A stretch of 64,000 bases of DNA from Eucalyptus grandis (GCF_016545825.1 NC_052620.1:6572001-6636000); one strand, 5' to 3'; positions 49,091 to 61,624 are shown, numbered from the stretch's first letter. The notes: generated from the sequence alone by a model not told the origin. Numbers and translations are program-made.

Positions 49091-51551
49091 TTTTTATACT
49101 TTTTCCAACCACATTCACGTCTCGGTACTCCGGAAGGTTGATGTGGCGGGTCAACTCAACGAGGGTGCGAATTCAAATTCACACGCCCAGAGTGTCATCA
49201 AGAGGCACTCAATCTCACTTGAGAATTTTGCTCCCATGGTCTCATAAAATGCATTGCGACCCGTGTATCCTTGACTTTTAATTCATGTCTCTCTTTCGAG
49301 AGAGAGGAAAAAAAAATCGTCTCTCTGAATCCCTCGACATCTCAAGCAATCTCACTGCACAAAAAAAAGGACAGAACATGGTTTTTATAACATAACATTG
49401 ATACCCTCCAAAATAGGAAACTCACAAGATTAGGAAGCCCTAGGTTAGGGAAACAGGCTTTTTCTTGTCATTCTCCAGTAGGGTGCACATTGAATCGTCT
49501 GTATGCAGGTCTAATTTCTGCAATTTGTTTCTTATTGTAATTGTTTTGTTTGCTTATGTTTCCGCAACAATTGTAACAAACACATATATTGAATGTTGAG
49601 TTCCCTCTTGACATGGAAACAAGCTAAATTAAGTCTATTTGATCTTGCCTTTTGTCGCGACCCGATCTCGCCGCCAATCCCTCTCTCGAGGAAAAGAAAT
49701 GGGGAAAAATTGGATTTAAGGGTATTTGACTGGGAGAGTTCCCTTACGGTTCTCAATCATAGGAATGTCATCACCTTATCCCCCGGATGAACCTCTTGTG
49801 AGTTCCCCTTACAAGGTTGTAAGTCCTCCCAAACTCATAACCAGCGTGACAGTGGAGTGTCGCGACTTGTATCTACATGGGCAACACACCTCGAGAGAGG
49901 AGGTCGAGTGTGAATATTGACAGGTTTACTATGGTAGCCCTCCCTTTGGTACTCTCTTCCCTAAGGATGGTGTCACTTCATCCACTAGGAGTTTTCCACA
50001 TGCGGGTATGCTAAACCATGATGAGTTTGATCAATACCCATACTCCACGTGACGGGTTCATTTATACGATCTAATGATTTAAAACATCCTAGAAACAATT
50101 CGGGAGTAGCCACTAGCCTCATTTTTGGGGGGTCGGCTAGAAATTAAATTGAGGGCGGGAGTGTTCCCTTGATTCTTACGCAGCCAAATATCTAGGTCTG
50201 AGAACTTAGGTTACACCAATATTTCTATTAGCACTTTCGGTACTTAAACAATATGTTGTGTTTATCTAATGTGTCCATGCATTTATTTTTAAAATTTCAG
50301 GATCATTAGTACTAAACTAAGCGATCATACGTTGTTGATCGTTTTTATGATATTCTATTTCAAAAGAAAATGAAAAGAAACATCCAATTGAATTGAAATT
50401 TGCAAAGCATTAAGTAAACAAACAAGGAAAATGGTAAATCTACCATGCAATTCTAGGACAAATATAAAAGGAACACACAAACGAAAAGAATAAGAAGAAA
50501 AGAGAACCCGCAACTCGTCGAGCTTTATATAACAAAAGAAACCGGAGACATATGTCGGAGAATGAATAGTACATAATAATAGTTGGAATGGACATTGACC
50601 TCCACCATCTTCATGTCTTCTCCATCTTCAGGATTCTAATCTAAACCTAGTCCTAAAAAAACTATATAACTAGGTACATACAATTAAAAGAGACAAGCAT
50701 ACACATCAAAACAATTAAAAACACGACATCATGTTAAGGTCGATCTCTCAAAAGAAATTCAATTTCACAAATCAGATTTAAGCCTCAGGGTCGGCCTTTG
50801 TTTTTCATGCGTAGGTCTCTCTAAGACACCTGCCCTATTCATTTTATAACTTACAGCCATTATTGATCAATTGTGTTTTTGCATGGCTAATAACACTTAT
50901 CAGTCTCATAACCAAACGATCTATGTGATCTTAGGGTTTTCCCTCGATATCATGCATTGATCCTATTATACATCTAAAAATTACATGTATTGCAGGAATT
51001 AAACATGTATGCAAGTTTTTTGGACCTTGTCTCTCAACCAATCAAGCAAGAAAGTGAACGTCGGCGGGTCACTTATTACTAAGGGCATACGCTAATCATA
51101 AACACAAGCACTTCTAAATGAATGACATGATTGTAAGCATAGAGTATATGTGATGTTTCGAAGACATCTTTCGAAATCATCCATGAAATGTTTTGAGACA
51201 AAGTGATGCCTGAGCTATGAAAGGCATTTAATCACCAAGACTAGCTTGAGGCTCAGATAAATGCATTCACAAGTGTTGCAGACATTTTGAATACAATTCA
51301 AACAGTGACATTTCACAATGTCAAATCAAGATTTAAAGAGGTTTGAAAAATTTCGAGTTAAGGAAAATTTAGGCTATGGAACACATTCAATTACCAAGGC
51401 TAGCTCAGGGCTCGCATAAATGCACTTACAAGCATCATAGACATTTTGAATATCGTCCACTCAGTTGAACACACATCATGTATTTCATTCTTCATGAAGA
51501 ATTTGAGACCAAACAAACTCATTTGTGGACTCAATTTTACCAAAATGCAAT

Positions 51552-51884
51552 TCAGATCAATGTAGGGCAGACTGTCCTATGTTCGGATCTGAGTGATTTT
51601 GACCTAATTTAACACATCCAAAAATTTCAAAAAAATTATAGAATGTTTTCCACATAATTACAAGCAACTTTCATGAAGGAAAGTTTCTCTTGAAATCAAT
51701 ACAAAGATCAATACAGGAGTGACAAAATCAAAAATCAACATAGAGCTGACTGACCTAGGCTCGGATCTGAGTAATTTTGACATAACTAATCATGTCTTAA
51801 AATTCTGGAAAAAAAATACATAACATATACCACACAATAAAAAATAACTTTCATGAGGAAAGTTCCTCCATAAATCAACACAGA
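51552..51884. repeat. Imperfect tandem repeat, two units of about 165 bp
   Basis: Each unit runs through 'gactg.cctatgttcggatctgagt' (varied), 'attttgac', 'aatt...aaaa', 'taactttcatgaggaaagt' and 'aacaaaatca'. The units are diverged but share the order of blocks. Confidence 0.55.
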
Positions 51885-52649
51885 AAGTTGCACAAAAGTA
51901 ACAAAATCACATTTCGGAACTTGGACAAAACTGAAAATCAACCTAAATTACTATAGAATCACTCATCTTTGGAGATATTTTTTGAGGGTCAAACGTCACT
52001 TGATTGGGGTGTGCGACTTATTGATTCAAAGCTTGTGACGTATATTATCAAAGTCTAGAAGAACTCAACTAAAATAATGTCATTTTGGACCTTGTTTTGG
52101 CCAAAACAACAAGCCTATTACAGAACTGTGAAAATGCAGATTAAGACCAAATCAAGTTCAATCATCCATATCATTTAAGAACAATCACATACAGCAAATC
52201 AACATCAAACTTCGATTTTACATCTAAACATAGCATATTAATCTAAAATTGAACCCTAGCCCTGATCGGATAATTTGGTCTTGCTTCATGGGGTTCGAGA
52301 TCGAGATCGTTACCTTTTGATGTGTTTTTATCGATTTTGATTGCAATCGATCGAAACTTTCGTCGAAACTTAAGTGAACCACCAAGGACCAAATCTAAAT
52401 AGCAAGGATCAACTTCAAATCGGTCGGATCATGGATCAATACTGAACCGATCCAAATGGACTGGTTTGTATCATCGAGGGAGCTCAATTTGATTGGAAAA
52501 GTTCCGATCAAAACTGATCTGATCATCGGCTTGTAATGGCTAGGATAGGAAGGTGTGGTTGTCGAGGGCTGAATCGGCGAACGGTAGCACCGGTGTGAGG
52601 TTGATGGTGGTAGATTAGTAAGAACCGACTTAGTGTGGAGAGAAAAAAG

Positions 52650-52679
52650 AGGAGAGAGAGAGAGAGAGATGGTTAGGCG

Positions 52680-52723
<44 letters not shown>
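52650..52723. repeat. Compound (GA)n microsatellite
   Basis: Two GA runs (about 52652-52669 and 52682-52723) separated by 'tggttaggcggg'. Confidence 0.85.
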
Positions 52724-52729
<6 letters not shown>

Positions 52730-54839
52730 AGATAGAGGAAATTTTGTGCATAAATGAGCCCCCAAAAAATGGAGGGAAAACAGGCTTATATACTATCCTT
52801 AAACCATCCAATTTTGTCTGTCGGTTCAATTTGACAGTCGAAATTTTTCAAAGGTTGGGTCATGATCTCAAGGTTTTGAGTAGTCTATCAAATGGGTTTG
52901 ATTTCAAAAACCCGAGCCAAAATCAAGAATTGCGTCAAAATATCCAATTATAGGTTAAATTGCAATTTAATAAAATTCGAGGATAATTTGTAAAATTTTG
53001 AGAAATTGAAAGTGTAGAAGTGAAATTGACATTGAAATGATCCCATAACTGGTCGCAAGAGGTCTAGAACCGACTAGAAAGGGGTTGAACCGACCATCCC
53101 CGCTAGGGTCCGATTAGACTGGTCAGACCAGTTCGTTCTAGTTTGACTGATTTTTGACTAGTTCTTAACTGATTTGGTCCGGTTTCGGCTATTTCACCCA
53201 CTTTGGACTCTTGTGGGTACAAAATTTATGCAATTTGGTTCCTAAATGATCAAATTGAAAATGAAATTTATCCTATTTAAAAAGAAATTGACCGATTAAG
53301 ATTCAATTAAACTAATCAAACCTTATGAATATGATCTGTGGATCTTTTATGGATCTAATGGAATGATTATTGTGAAAGACAATGGATCAAAACCATGGTG
53401 CTTTAAATTGAGTCTAAATGGCTAAAATGGTTAAATTTACAATTCAATTGGCAAGATTGCATATTAACTAAAATTGAATTCAATTAATATCACGATTGTC
53501 CTATCTAATGACCTACCTACGTGTAAGATCACTTATTGCATTCAAATTGACCTTGAATTGATGCGCTCGAGCTTATGTCAAAAATGAATCTAGGCCCGAT
53601 ATCAAAATTGGACATAGATTTATGAAATTAAACCATAACCATGAATGGGTCAATTCAAATTTTGTTGATTGAAACTTAATTGCTTATGCTTGGAAAAGTA
53701 AAATTCTTCAAATTAAGAAGTTTTTATATGAATTTTCCAAAATCGGTTTTGGATTTGGACTTATCTTAAGGAAATGAGTGAAAAACAATTGTCTGTTTGC
53801 AAGTCATGTAGAATCGATTTTGGTCCTCTAATTAGGGCTCAAAACGCCAATTCGCATTTGACTCAGTAATTTGTGAAATTGAATGCATGGGTGAATTTAA
53901 AATAGTTCCTAAACCAAATGTTGAAGAAGTAACTATGCCTAATTATGACTAAAATAAAAGTAAATTTTTTTTTTGTTGATTTAGAACCTAAAACTGAAAA
54001 ATTCAGAAAATAAGGTGTTTAATCGATTTTTATGAAATGTTCGACATAAAAGTCAAATTGACATTAAAAAGAATGTATTTGTGAATTTTTTATTTTTTTT
54101 TTAATTTTTGGTCAAAGGTTTGACCAAAAGTTAACTCTTTAGCTGACCTTTCCTAGATAGTTGATTTTCTTTAGTCAAATCTTTGAATTTTTGAGAAATT
54201 ATTTGATAAGAGTAAAATAAAAAGTAAATAAAATCTTTTTAGGAAAAAAGTCAATTTTTAGCCTGGGAGTGGCTTTAAGTCAAAGGGTTGACCAAAAAGT
54301 TAACCCAAAAGTTAACCGTTTGACTTTTCGGGTTTTTCTTGAAAATAACTCGAAAATCACTTAATAGTGATACTATACCAGAAAGCAATGAAAATCAACG
54401 TTTTTTGATCGAGAAATGGATTATGTTGTGATTAGGGGTGAGCATGGTCCGGGTTGGTCCGGGCCACCCCCTAACCCTAGGACCAACCCGTACAGTGTCG
54501 ATCCTCAATTTTTAGGACCGATGACCGACCCTGCGAGCCTGGGACCAAGGACCGAACCAACCCAATGGGTTCGGTCCGGTTCGGTCAACCCTAAGACCGA
54601 TCGATAATTTATTTCGTCTTGTTTTTATACTTCCTAAAAAGTAAACCTACAAATTCAAATTACACATCCATCGATAATGCGGCATTGTGCAACTAAACTA
54701 TAAATACCAATACAAGATCTCAAATGAAGCACAAAGTAGATATCACTAGTCAAGTTGTGTTTGGAAAGCAAGGGCAAGCGAGCATTAGGGTTTCTAATTA
54801 GGGCTTCTTCTTTTTTCCTTTTGATTTACTCGGCGATAA

Positions 54840-55100
54840 GTGAGGTGACCGGCGTGAGTGGCGAGCGCAAGCGTCAAATGTCAAGTGGGGTGAGCGTCAA
54901 CTGGCAAGCGGCAAGCGGCAAGCGTTTAGTGAGGCCAGCGGCAAGCGGCGAGCGTTGAGCGAGACTAGCGGCGAGTGGTGAGTGGCGAGCGTTTAGCGAG
55001 GCCAGCGACAACAACAAAGGGCGAGTGGTGAGTGGCGAGCGGCATGAGCAGCGTGCACGGTCAAAGGTGAGTGGCGCAGGCAACCAAAGGCGAGCGGGAT
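54840..55100. repeat. Minisatellite of 'agcggcgagcg'-like units inside the hAT element
   Basis: Degenerate units such as 'ggcaagcgg', 'agtggcgagcg' and 'gtttagcgaggccagcg' recur over about 260 bp. The GC content is far above that of the flanks. Confidence 0.65.
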
Positions 55101-55399
55101 GTTGCTACTTTTGATTTTGGCAAATTGAAGAACAAAGAAGACAAAATGGAAGAGAACGTAGTTTAGGGAAGAAAGCCGTAAGGACATTTACGGCATAAAC
55201 TTCGCGCCATTTTGGACATCGCGAGTCCATGACTATGAGGATCCTTGGTCCTCACGGTGAAGAATGTACTATGGAGTCTAGATTGTGGAGGAGGAGGCCG
55301 TGAAGACTTTTACAGCGTAAACTTCATGCCTTTTGGAATTGGATGCCGTCTGTCCATGACTGTGAGCATGAGGAGTCAACAACTTTAACATCATTTTAC

Positions 55400-55506
55400 T
55401 TAGGTTTGAATACATAAAAGAATTATATATAATATAATATAACATAAATTTTACTTAGGTTTGAATATATAAAAGAATTATAAATAATATAATATAATAT
55501 AATATA
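55400..55506. repeat. Tandem repeat of about 54 bp inside the hAT element
   Basis: Two copies of 'ttttacttaggtttgaata', each followed by 'aaaagaattata' and an (aatat)n tail. Confidence 0.7.
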
Positions 55507-55687
55507 CGGGGTTGGTCCAGGGTTAGACCGACCCAAAATGTGGACGACCAACCCGCACTGCGGTGTTGGTCTTGGAATTCGGGGCCAAGGACCGACCGCC
55601 CATGGGAACCGGACCAGGACCGGGGTTGGGCGGTCAGGGGGTCGGTCCAGGGTCGACCCTAAACCGCTGCTCACCCTTAGTTGTGAT

Positions 55688-56514
55688 TAGAATTCCAAAC
55701 ATCGATTTTTTACTTTTTAATGATGCGTCGACTGAAAATAATGTTTAAACACTTTAACTTGTTGGGTGTTGACTTGAGTGACGTGCAAACATGCTTATCT
55801 CAACATTTTAAATGGTTTTAAGTAGATTAAGGATGGGCTTGCCAGTAAATGACATATATATGGTCCAATGGGATTAAAAAAGTCATAAACTTATTATACA
55901 TATGCTAATTTAGTCTCAAAACGTTTCAATTTGGGATAAACAAGAGTTTTGCTTAATCCTAACACTAATTGGTGCTCCTATGAATGAGCCTGCATGGTAA
56001 TTGCAAGCCCTTTTTTCCATTAAGTTGCCAAAAAGAGATAATAAAGGCATGATCCATTGTCTATACAGCCATCTTAGTCTATAAGTAAAATTTAATTTAA
56101 GTCAATTTCTTATCCACCACGTGACAACACATATTGCATCCCGAGTCTTTTATTGGTTGGGAGAGGTCATACTGAGTGAATTATAAATCGACACGCGCAT
56201 ATGCACCCAAATAATCATAGTATTGCACATCACTTGACGGCAATTGGATCTTTACAATATAGGACCACCGATTAGTTGCCCTACTCACCGCGCAAAGAGA
56301 ACAAGCATGTGGTCCTCTTCTACGGTTAGGAAGTGGTACCTCACCAAAGTGTCAAAGGTCAGGCCACCTCAAAATTCAAACTATCATAAGAAGGAACCAA
56401 TATGTATATAAAAGTTGAATCAAACTCATTACTCTAGAAAATGGGTGAAGCAGAGGCGACTGACATAGCCACGTTTCCTTGGTGTAACCATAAAGACTCC
56501 ACACTACTACGGCG
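55688..56514. other. Intergenic DNA with a promoter-like stretch
   Basis: A partial element arm lies at about 55868-55985 ('cataaacttattatacatatgc'). Further right, a TATA-like 'tatataaaag' at 56405-56414 precedes an ATG at 56441 that opens a 42-codon frame ending at 56569, inside the next element. No protein family is recognised in that frame. Confidence 0.35.
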
Positions 56515-57840
56515 AAAAAATTGTCCAAAAAATTCTAAACCTATTGTACTTTTATCAATTCAATTCTAAATCTTTTTATTTTATCATTTAAGTATCAAAC
56601 ATTTTCACATTTTGTTAATTGAGTTTATCAGGTTGATTTTAGTAAGAAATTACTGACATGGACATTAACTGTTTTACGTGACATGGCGTCATTGATGTTG
56701 GCAATTTTTTAATGATATTTTTAAATTTTTTATATTATCTTTTTCTTTCTCTTTTTATTTGCTATCGAGGGTGTCATGGCCCTTGTCAATAGCTTGTGGG
56801 GATTCACTACCCTTGCCCAATGGTCGATGATGGTTGCTGGACCCTTGTCGGCTACAAGTAAAAAGAAAAAATAAAAGAAAAGAAAAATAAAAAGTTTAAT
56901 AAAAATTTGAAAGATTATTAAAGTATTATTAAAAATTATTTATGTTATCTAAGAAGACTGACACGCGACATACATGCGGGACGTGACGCGCGACATGACA
57001 CGTGACACGTCGTTTCTCAAAAAAGAGAATTTCGATATGTTGTATATTAAATGTATATTTTTATATATACATAATAAATTATAATTTTTATGATTATTTC
57101 AATTAAATTAATTTGATTCAAATTCATAAATAAATAAATAAATAAAAAAAGTCTAGGATGAATTTAAACTAAAAATATTAATTTATCATTTATTGATATC
57201 ATTCTTTGTTTCAATTTAACAAATTCAACTCCATTCCAATTATCCATAAAACTTAGAGAAGGAAAACAAGCAATTCACATCATGGATTCACTTGTCAGAC
57301 ATATCGAAAAGAAAGAAAAAAAACTTGGGGTGTGAATTTCGTATCATGGGAAGTGAGAGTCAAAAGATAAGAGAAAATTAACTTTTCTTCTTTCCTTATT
57401 TATTTATTTTTTTACATATATACATTTTGACTCCTCATTTATTGAAATTTTTTAAAGTTGATCTCGCATATCGAAATTAAAAACTCACATGTTAAAATTC
57501 CAATTTGAGTATTGAAAAGTGTCGAGAAAGTTGATCAAATGTTGAATTTTTCAACACGTGTTGATCGAGTGTTGAAAAGTGTCCGAGAGTGTCGGACACG
57601 TATTAAAGTATCCGACACGACATGAAGACTCTAAAAAAGTATTGATGCTTCTTAGTACGTCATTGTCAGTCATGCCACGTAAGATGGTTGACATCCATAT
57701 CATCGATTTCTCGTCAAACTTAGCTAGATGGACACGATTAACAAAATGTGAAAATATTTATTATTTAATTAACAAAATTGAAGAGTTTATAACTTAATTA
57801 ATAGAAGTGCAATAGACTAATGATTTTTTTCGAACAATTT
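56515..57840. mobile_element. GC-core TIR element, split by an inserted segment
   Basis: The left arm (56515-56640) and the reverse complement of the right arm (57700-57840) match over roughly 115 bp, sharing 'aaaaattgt', 'cctattgtactt/tctattgcactt' and 'ttttcacattttgttaat'. A GC core lies at 56755-56855. Between 56946 and about 57665 is AT-rich sequence bounded by 'acacg/cgtgt'-rich stretches, probably a second element nested in the first. Confidence 0.6.
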
Positions 57841-58556
57841 TTCCTTACTATGACAAGTCCGACTTTGAGATGTCTTCACTAAAACAGATCATCGCAGACT
57901 GATCTCTTGAGAGGTCCTCCATGAGATGGGAAAGCTCTTCACCATGACTCCACCAAATGCCAACTCTGTCCGAGTCTTCTTCATGAACCCATTTATTAAA
58001 TTTAGAAGTAAGTAGAGATACTTCGTGATACGCAGATGCTCCGAATACCTAGCCCACCATATTCGCTTTCCATCGAGAGTACAATGCAATCAATAACTTT
58101 TCAGATAAAGTCACCATTCAAGCATGAACAGCAAGAGCTATTTTGCGCGCACAAAGATCCGAATTGGCCAAGTTCACTGCCCCCACAATAATTTGCGCGT
58201 TAGCCGCCGCTGCCTAAATTAAAATAATAAAGAATAAAGTCCCAATCATGGAGGTCCCAATGCCACGATCCCCTCTCATGTCCCAACCCCAACACCACAC
58301 AAAAAAGAGAACCCTAGGTCATCTGCTGACCTCATAGTTATCTCATGCGCTTGCGACCCTTTTGTCGCCAAGTGAAGCATGCACCTTCTCTGCAACCTCC
58401 TCCTGGAAAAATAGCATGAACAGAGTTTCCTTTCTTTAGGGTCTTCATGTGATCGAGTTTAAGATAAGATCTTGAATAACACCCATTGCCTCCTTTCGCT
58501 CTTCTCTCTCTCTCCCTCTCTCCTTCTCTCTTTCACTCTCTCCCATATCCTTGACC
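57841..58556 (+). promoter_or_regulatory. Upstream region and 5' UTR of the WRKY gene
   Basis: Contains 'gccgccgc' at about 58205 (GCC-box-like) and TGAC cores. A long CT-rich leader lies at 58497-58545, ending in TTGACC directly before the ATG. TTGACC/T is the W-box that WRKY proteins bind. No experimental promoter boundary can be read from sequence. Confidence 0.35.
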
Positions 58557-59446
58557 ATGAACGGCCCTCAGGACCCTAACCCTAATAACACTCGCTTCGA
58601 AGAGATGGTGGATCTGCCGGAGTTCCAATTATCAGATTATCTCCTTCTCGAAGGTGATTTCGAGGGAGATTTTTCCGCGAAAACAATGGCTAATTCCGAG
58701 GAAAATTCCGCGGGCAGCTCCAACGGGTTTGCTCCCCCCGAAGCCAGTGAAAGAAGAAACAGTAACATGCAAGTGAATTATTGATCATGCCCTCTATTTG
58801 TGTGATTGTCACGCTGGTCCCCCTTTCTTCCTAGAAGACGAGCGTGGATGCTTAGATCTTTTTTTTTCTTTTTTTTGTGATCAGGATGTAATTATCTAAT
58901 TAATTACTGAATGTATCTTCTTCTCTGGCAGAAGATGCAAAAGAGGGAAGAACAAGTCTGGTACCGGAATGAGGGTTGCTTTCAGGACAAAATCGGAGCT
59001 CGAGGTCATGGATGACGGGTTCAAATGGCGAAAGTATGGGAAGAAATCAGTCAAGAACAGCCCTAACCCTAGGTAATGTTTGCTTCAATTTCAACATCAT
59101 CATTCATCAAACGATATTATCATATATCTTTGCATTTCGGCGATAAAAAGAGATTTTTGTTGTAATTACAAAATAAATTAATAATGGTTGAATCGCTCGC
59201 ATTTATTGATCTAATCAGTCAAAGCTTTTTATAAATGCATATGGCTCGCTAAAACCACTAGATCTGAAAGGTGCCATTTCCTGTGGACCCGTTATTGCCT
59301 TGTATTTAATGTGGGTATATTTTAAGGCTAGCAGACGAATCTTAATTAGTTGATATTCGCAGGGCAATCGGTTTTGTGATTTGTCTAGGTTTCGTCTGAT
59401 GAATATAAGAAAAGGTTGCTCTGTGATGTCCAAAATTTGCGTATAA

Positions 59447-59480
<34 letters not shown>

Positions 59481-61624
59481 TATATATATATAATATTCTC
59501 TAACTTCTTTTGTCATTATCGATATTTAATGGGGAAAGTAGCACTCGTGCTCTCCTTTTGTGGTGAGAGCGTGTTGAAGGGTTTATTGTGGTGTAAAGTG
59601 CTCTCGGATAAAAGGTAGATTGTGCGCTTTCATCATTTACGTTAATTGACCACAACATAATTAGAACATATACTTACATGGGACACTTCGAAGTGCTCCT
59701 TGACAAGTTCATTTCTGTTTTAGCATCAATTTAATTCTCATATTATATTCATACCGCACCTTTCCTTCTCATTTTGCATATTGGTCTTCATCCTCATCGT
59801 GTGGTTTGAGGAGTGTACTGTGGGTCGATATCATGAGCTTAGCTCTTATCTTCTTTTTGTATGGACAGTCTTCATAACGTTCTGTTTACACGAGCTATCA
59901 TGATGAATGTTCATGGGTTAGTTTCACTTTAAAGAAGTTGATCCTGCTTCCTTCAAGCGGGTTTTAGGGTTTAAGCAGATGGGTTTTCTTTCTCGTTTCC
60001 AGCTCGTTAATTGGTGATGGCATATGAATGATAAAGCAATCAGCTGCGTTCTCTTCTTTCGAACATGAAGGAATTGCTATGAGGGTTTTATCAATCCAGT
60101 CACATGCAAGCCTGAGTTCCTCGTTTAATATATAAAATAAGCAAATCTCTTTTGGGAGTTAGCCCCATCTGAAAGAGAAATATAGTTTTTGAATGAATAA
60201 GTACAGAGGCAAAATGAAAATGACATGTCTTATCAGAAGACACAAACAAAATAAACCATATTTCACCATCATCTATTTTAATTTTGCAGACCTTTTTCTC
60301 ATTTTCTGGATTATTGCATCCGTCCCCTCCGGGTCGGTGACATGACGACCTACTTTTCTGCAACCACAAGAATATAAAAACCTTGCACAGAGCAAGCGAT
60401 AGTGTGGTTCTCAGCTCATGCATGCAGCCCCTAGTTTGGCGCTTTTATGGCCGTTGGTTTTCTGCTTCTCTCTTCTGTAACGTCCAACCCCTTCATAGGT
60501 GGATAGTTTTCGTGTTCATGAAATAATCACTAAACTTGTAGACTGGATGATGCATGAGTCGAAACCCGAGTAGATAATCCAAACACGAAGTTATTTGCAC
60601 GAAGTAATTCAAAGAATTCTTGGGTTGATGTAATAGAAATCTAATACTTTCATTCGGAGAGATTAACAAGAGAATGCCTAAGTCCAAGCTCATAAATCCA
60701 ATTAACCCATGTTCTCTAAGAAAATTAGTTATATGGGAAATAGGATATGGATGGAAATATATATAACTTGCAATATTATAGGGGCAAAATTCAAGTATCT
60801 GTCTTGCTATTTTGTCAACATGCTTTACCTTGTTTTTGGATGGACAATATGGCCATGAAAGAACATTACTTTCTAGGGTTTGTCCGCTGCCAAAGATGCT
60901 TGTGGACACTCTTTAACATATGTCCGAAGTGCAACTTGGTGTTGGTATTGGAGCAATATCCAACGGGAAGCTACGAATGCCGGTGTGTAATCTCTAGCTA
61001 GTGCGGAAATATCTGTATGTCGAAATCAATAGGGATTGGCACAATCTACCCAAGTGGACGCATAACCTAAATGCCGTCACTTCGTTATCATTGGAAACAA
61101 GGACCCCATTAAGGTGTACGAACTTTGTGGTCCTGACGGCGTGTTGATTAAGTTGCCTTTTAAGTAATATTCGATTGCATTCTGTATATATTTCATCTAT
61201 ACTCTGCTGATTCGTGGGTGTTTTATATGGTGGATACTCTGCATCTGTGAAAGGAATACTCTCATTCAATGCCTCGTGTTTTAGCACTGTAGATAGCTAG
61301 CAGAAAAAATATAATCGCGTTCATGTCGAGCTCGTGAAGGATTCTGATCATGGCTTGTTGATGCGAAGTTAAATTTCACTTGTGTCGACCCTTTGGTGCT
61401 GTAGGAATTACTACAAATGCTCGAGCAGAGGGTGCCTCGTGAAGAAGAGAGTGGAGAGGGACAGGGACGACTCGAGCTACGTGATGACAACGTACGAGGG
61501 CGTCCACAACCACGAGAGCCCGAGTCTCGTGTATTACAACTACAAGCAGATGGGACCTGTCGTGGACGCCGTCGCTTCCGGCGGTTGGGATCCGCAGGCA
61601 CCTCCTTCGCACTATTCCAGCTGA
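58557..61624 (+). CDS. WRKY51: WRKY transcription factor, WRKYGKK subtype (WRKY50/51-like, group IIc)
   Basis: Nuclear DNA-binding regulator; Arabidopsis WRKY50/51 act in salicylate-jasmonate crosstalk and defence. Three exons, 58557-58768, 58932-59072 and 61405-61624, encode 190 residues. The WRKY domain includes [12 protein letters not shown] (98-109) and a C2H2 zinc finger C123-X4-C128-X23-H152-X-H154 ending [15 protein letters not shown] instead of WRKYGQK is the hallmark of this small clade, and [15 protein letters not shown] and [10 protein letters not shown] also match WRKY51. Intron 2 (2332 bp) sits at the conserved position after the first third of the domain, splitting an Arg codon. 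Intron 1 fits only with a GC donor (GCAAGT at 58769-58774); the nearby GT at 58773 leaves exon 2 out of frame. The acidic N-terminus is typical. Confidence 0.93.
59073..61404 (+). other. Large intron 2 of the WRKY gene
   Basis: A 2.3-kb AT-rich intron. It contains a dinucleotide repeat at 59448-59492, and several short ORFs with no family resemblance. Confidence 0.8.
59448..59492. repeat. (AC)n-(TA)n compound microsatellite in the WRKY intron
   Basis: About 15 AC units followed directly by a TA run. Confidence 0.85.

Larger units (their letters stand above)
49091..54424. other. Non-coding repeat-like block, possibly a large nonautonomous LTR element
   Basis: About 5.3 kb without a credible gene. 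It contains near-duplicate phrases such as 'ggatctgagt(g/a)attttgac', 'aactttcatga.gaaag' and 'ggttgaccaaaa.gttaac', a long (GA)n at 52650-52723, and repeated Asn/Lys-like A-rich text. This texture resembles the non-coding interior of plant Gypsy-type or LARD elements. I found no LTR pair, so the class is a guess. Confidence 0.3.
54433..55679. mobile_element. hAT-like nonautonomous element with perfect 8-bp target duplication
   Basis: The left end TAGGGGTGAGCA and the reverse complement of the right end TAAGGGTGAGCA are the inverted termini. GTTGTGAT flanks both sides exactly (54425-54432 and 55680-55687), the 8-bp duplication typical of hAT. Sub-terminal regions are rich in 'ggttcggtc/gggtcggtcc'. 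The interior holds a minisatellite of 'ggcgagcg' units (54840-55100), a duplicated 'ttttacttaggtttgaata' block (about 55395-55505) and no transposase ORF. Confidence 0.8.

Noticed and set aside
52395..52829. A 144-codon minus-strand ORF with a long Ser-Leu run
   Set aside because: The run is just the (GA)n microsatellite translated; no other protein-like content.
58557..58785. WRKY exon 1 as a separate 76-residue protein
   Set aside because: The acidic N-terminus and the following WRKY exons fit one gene once the GC donor is accepted.
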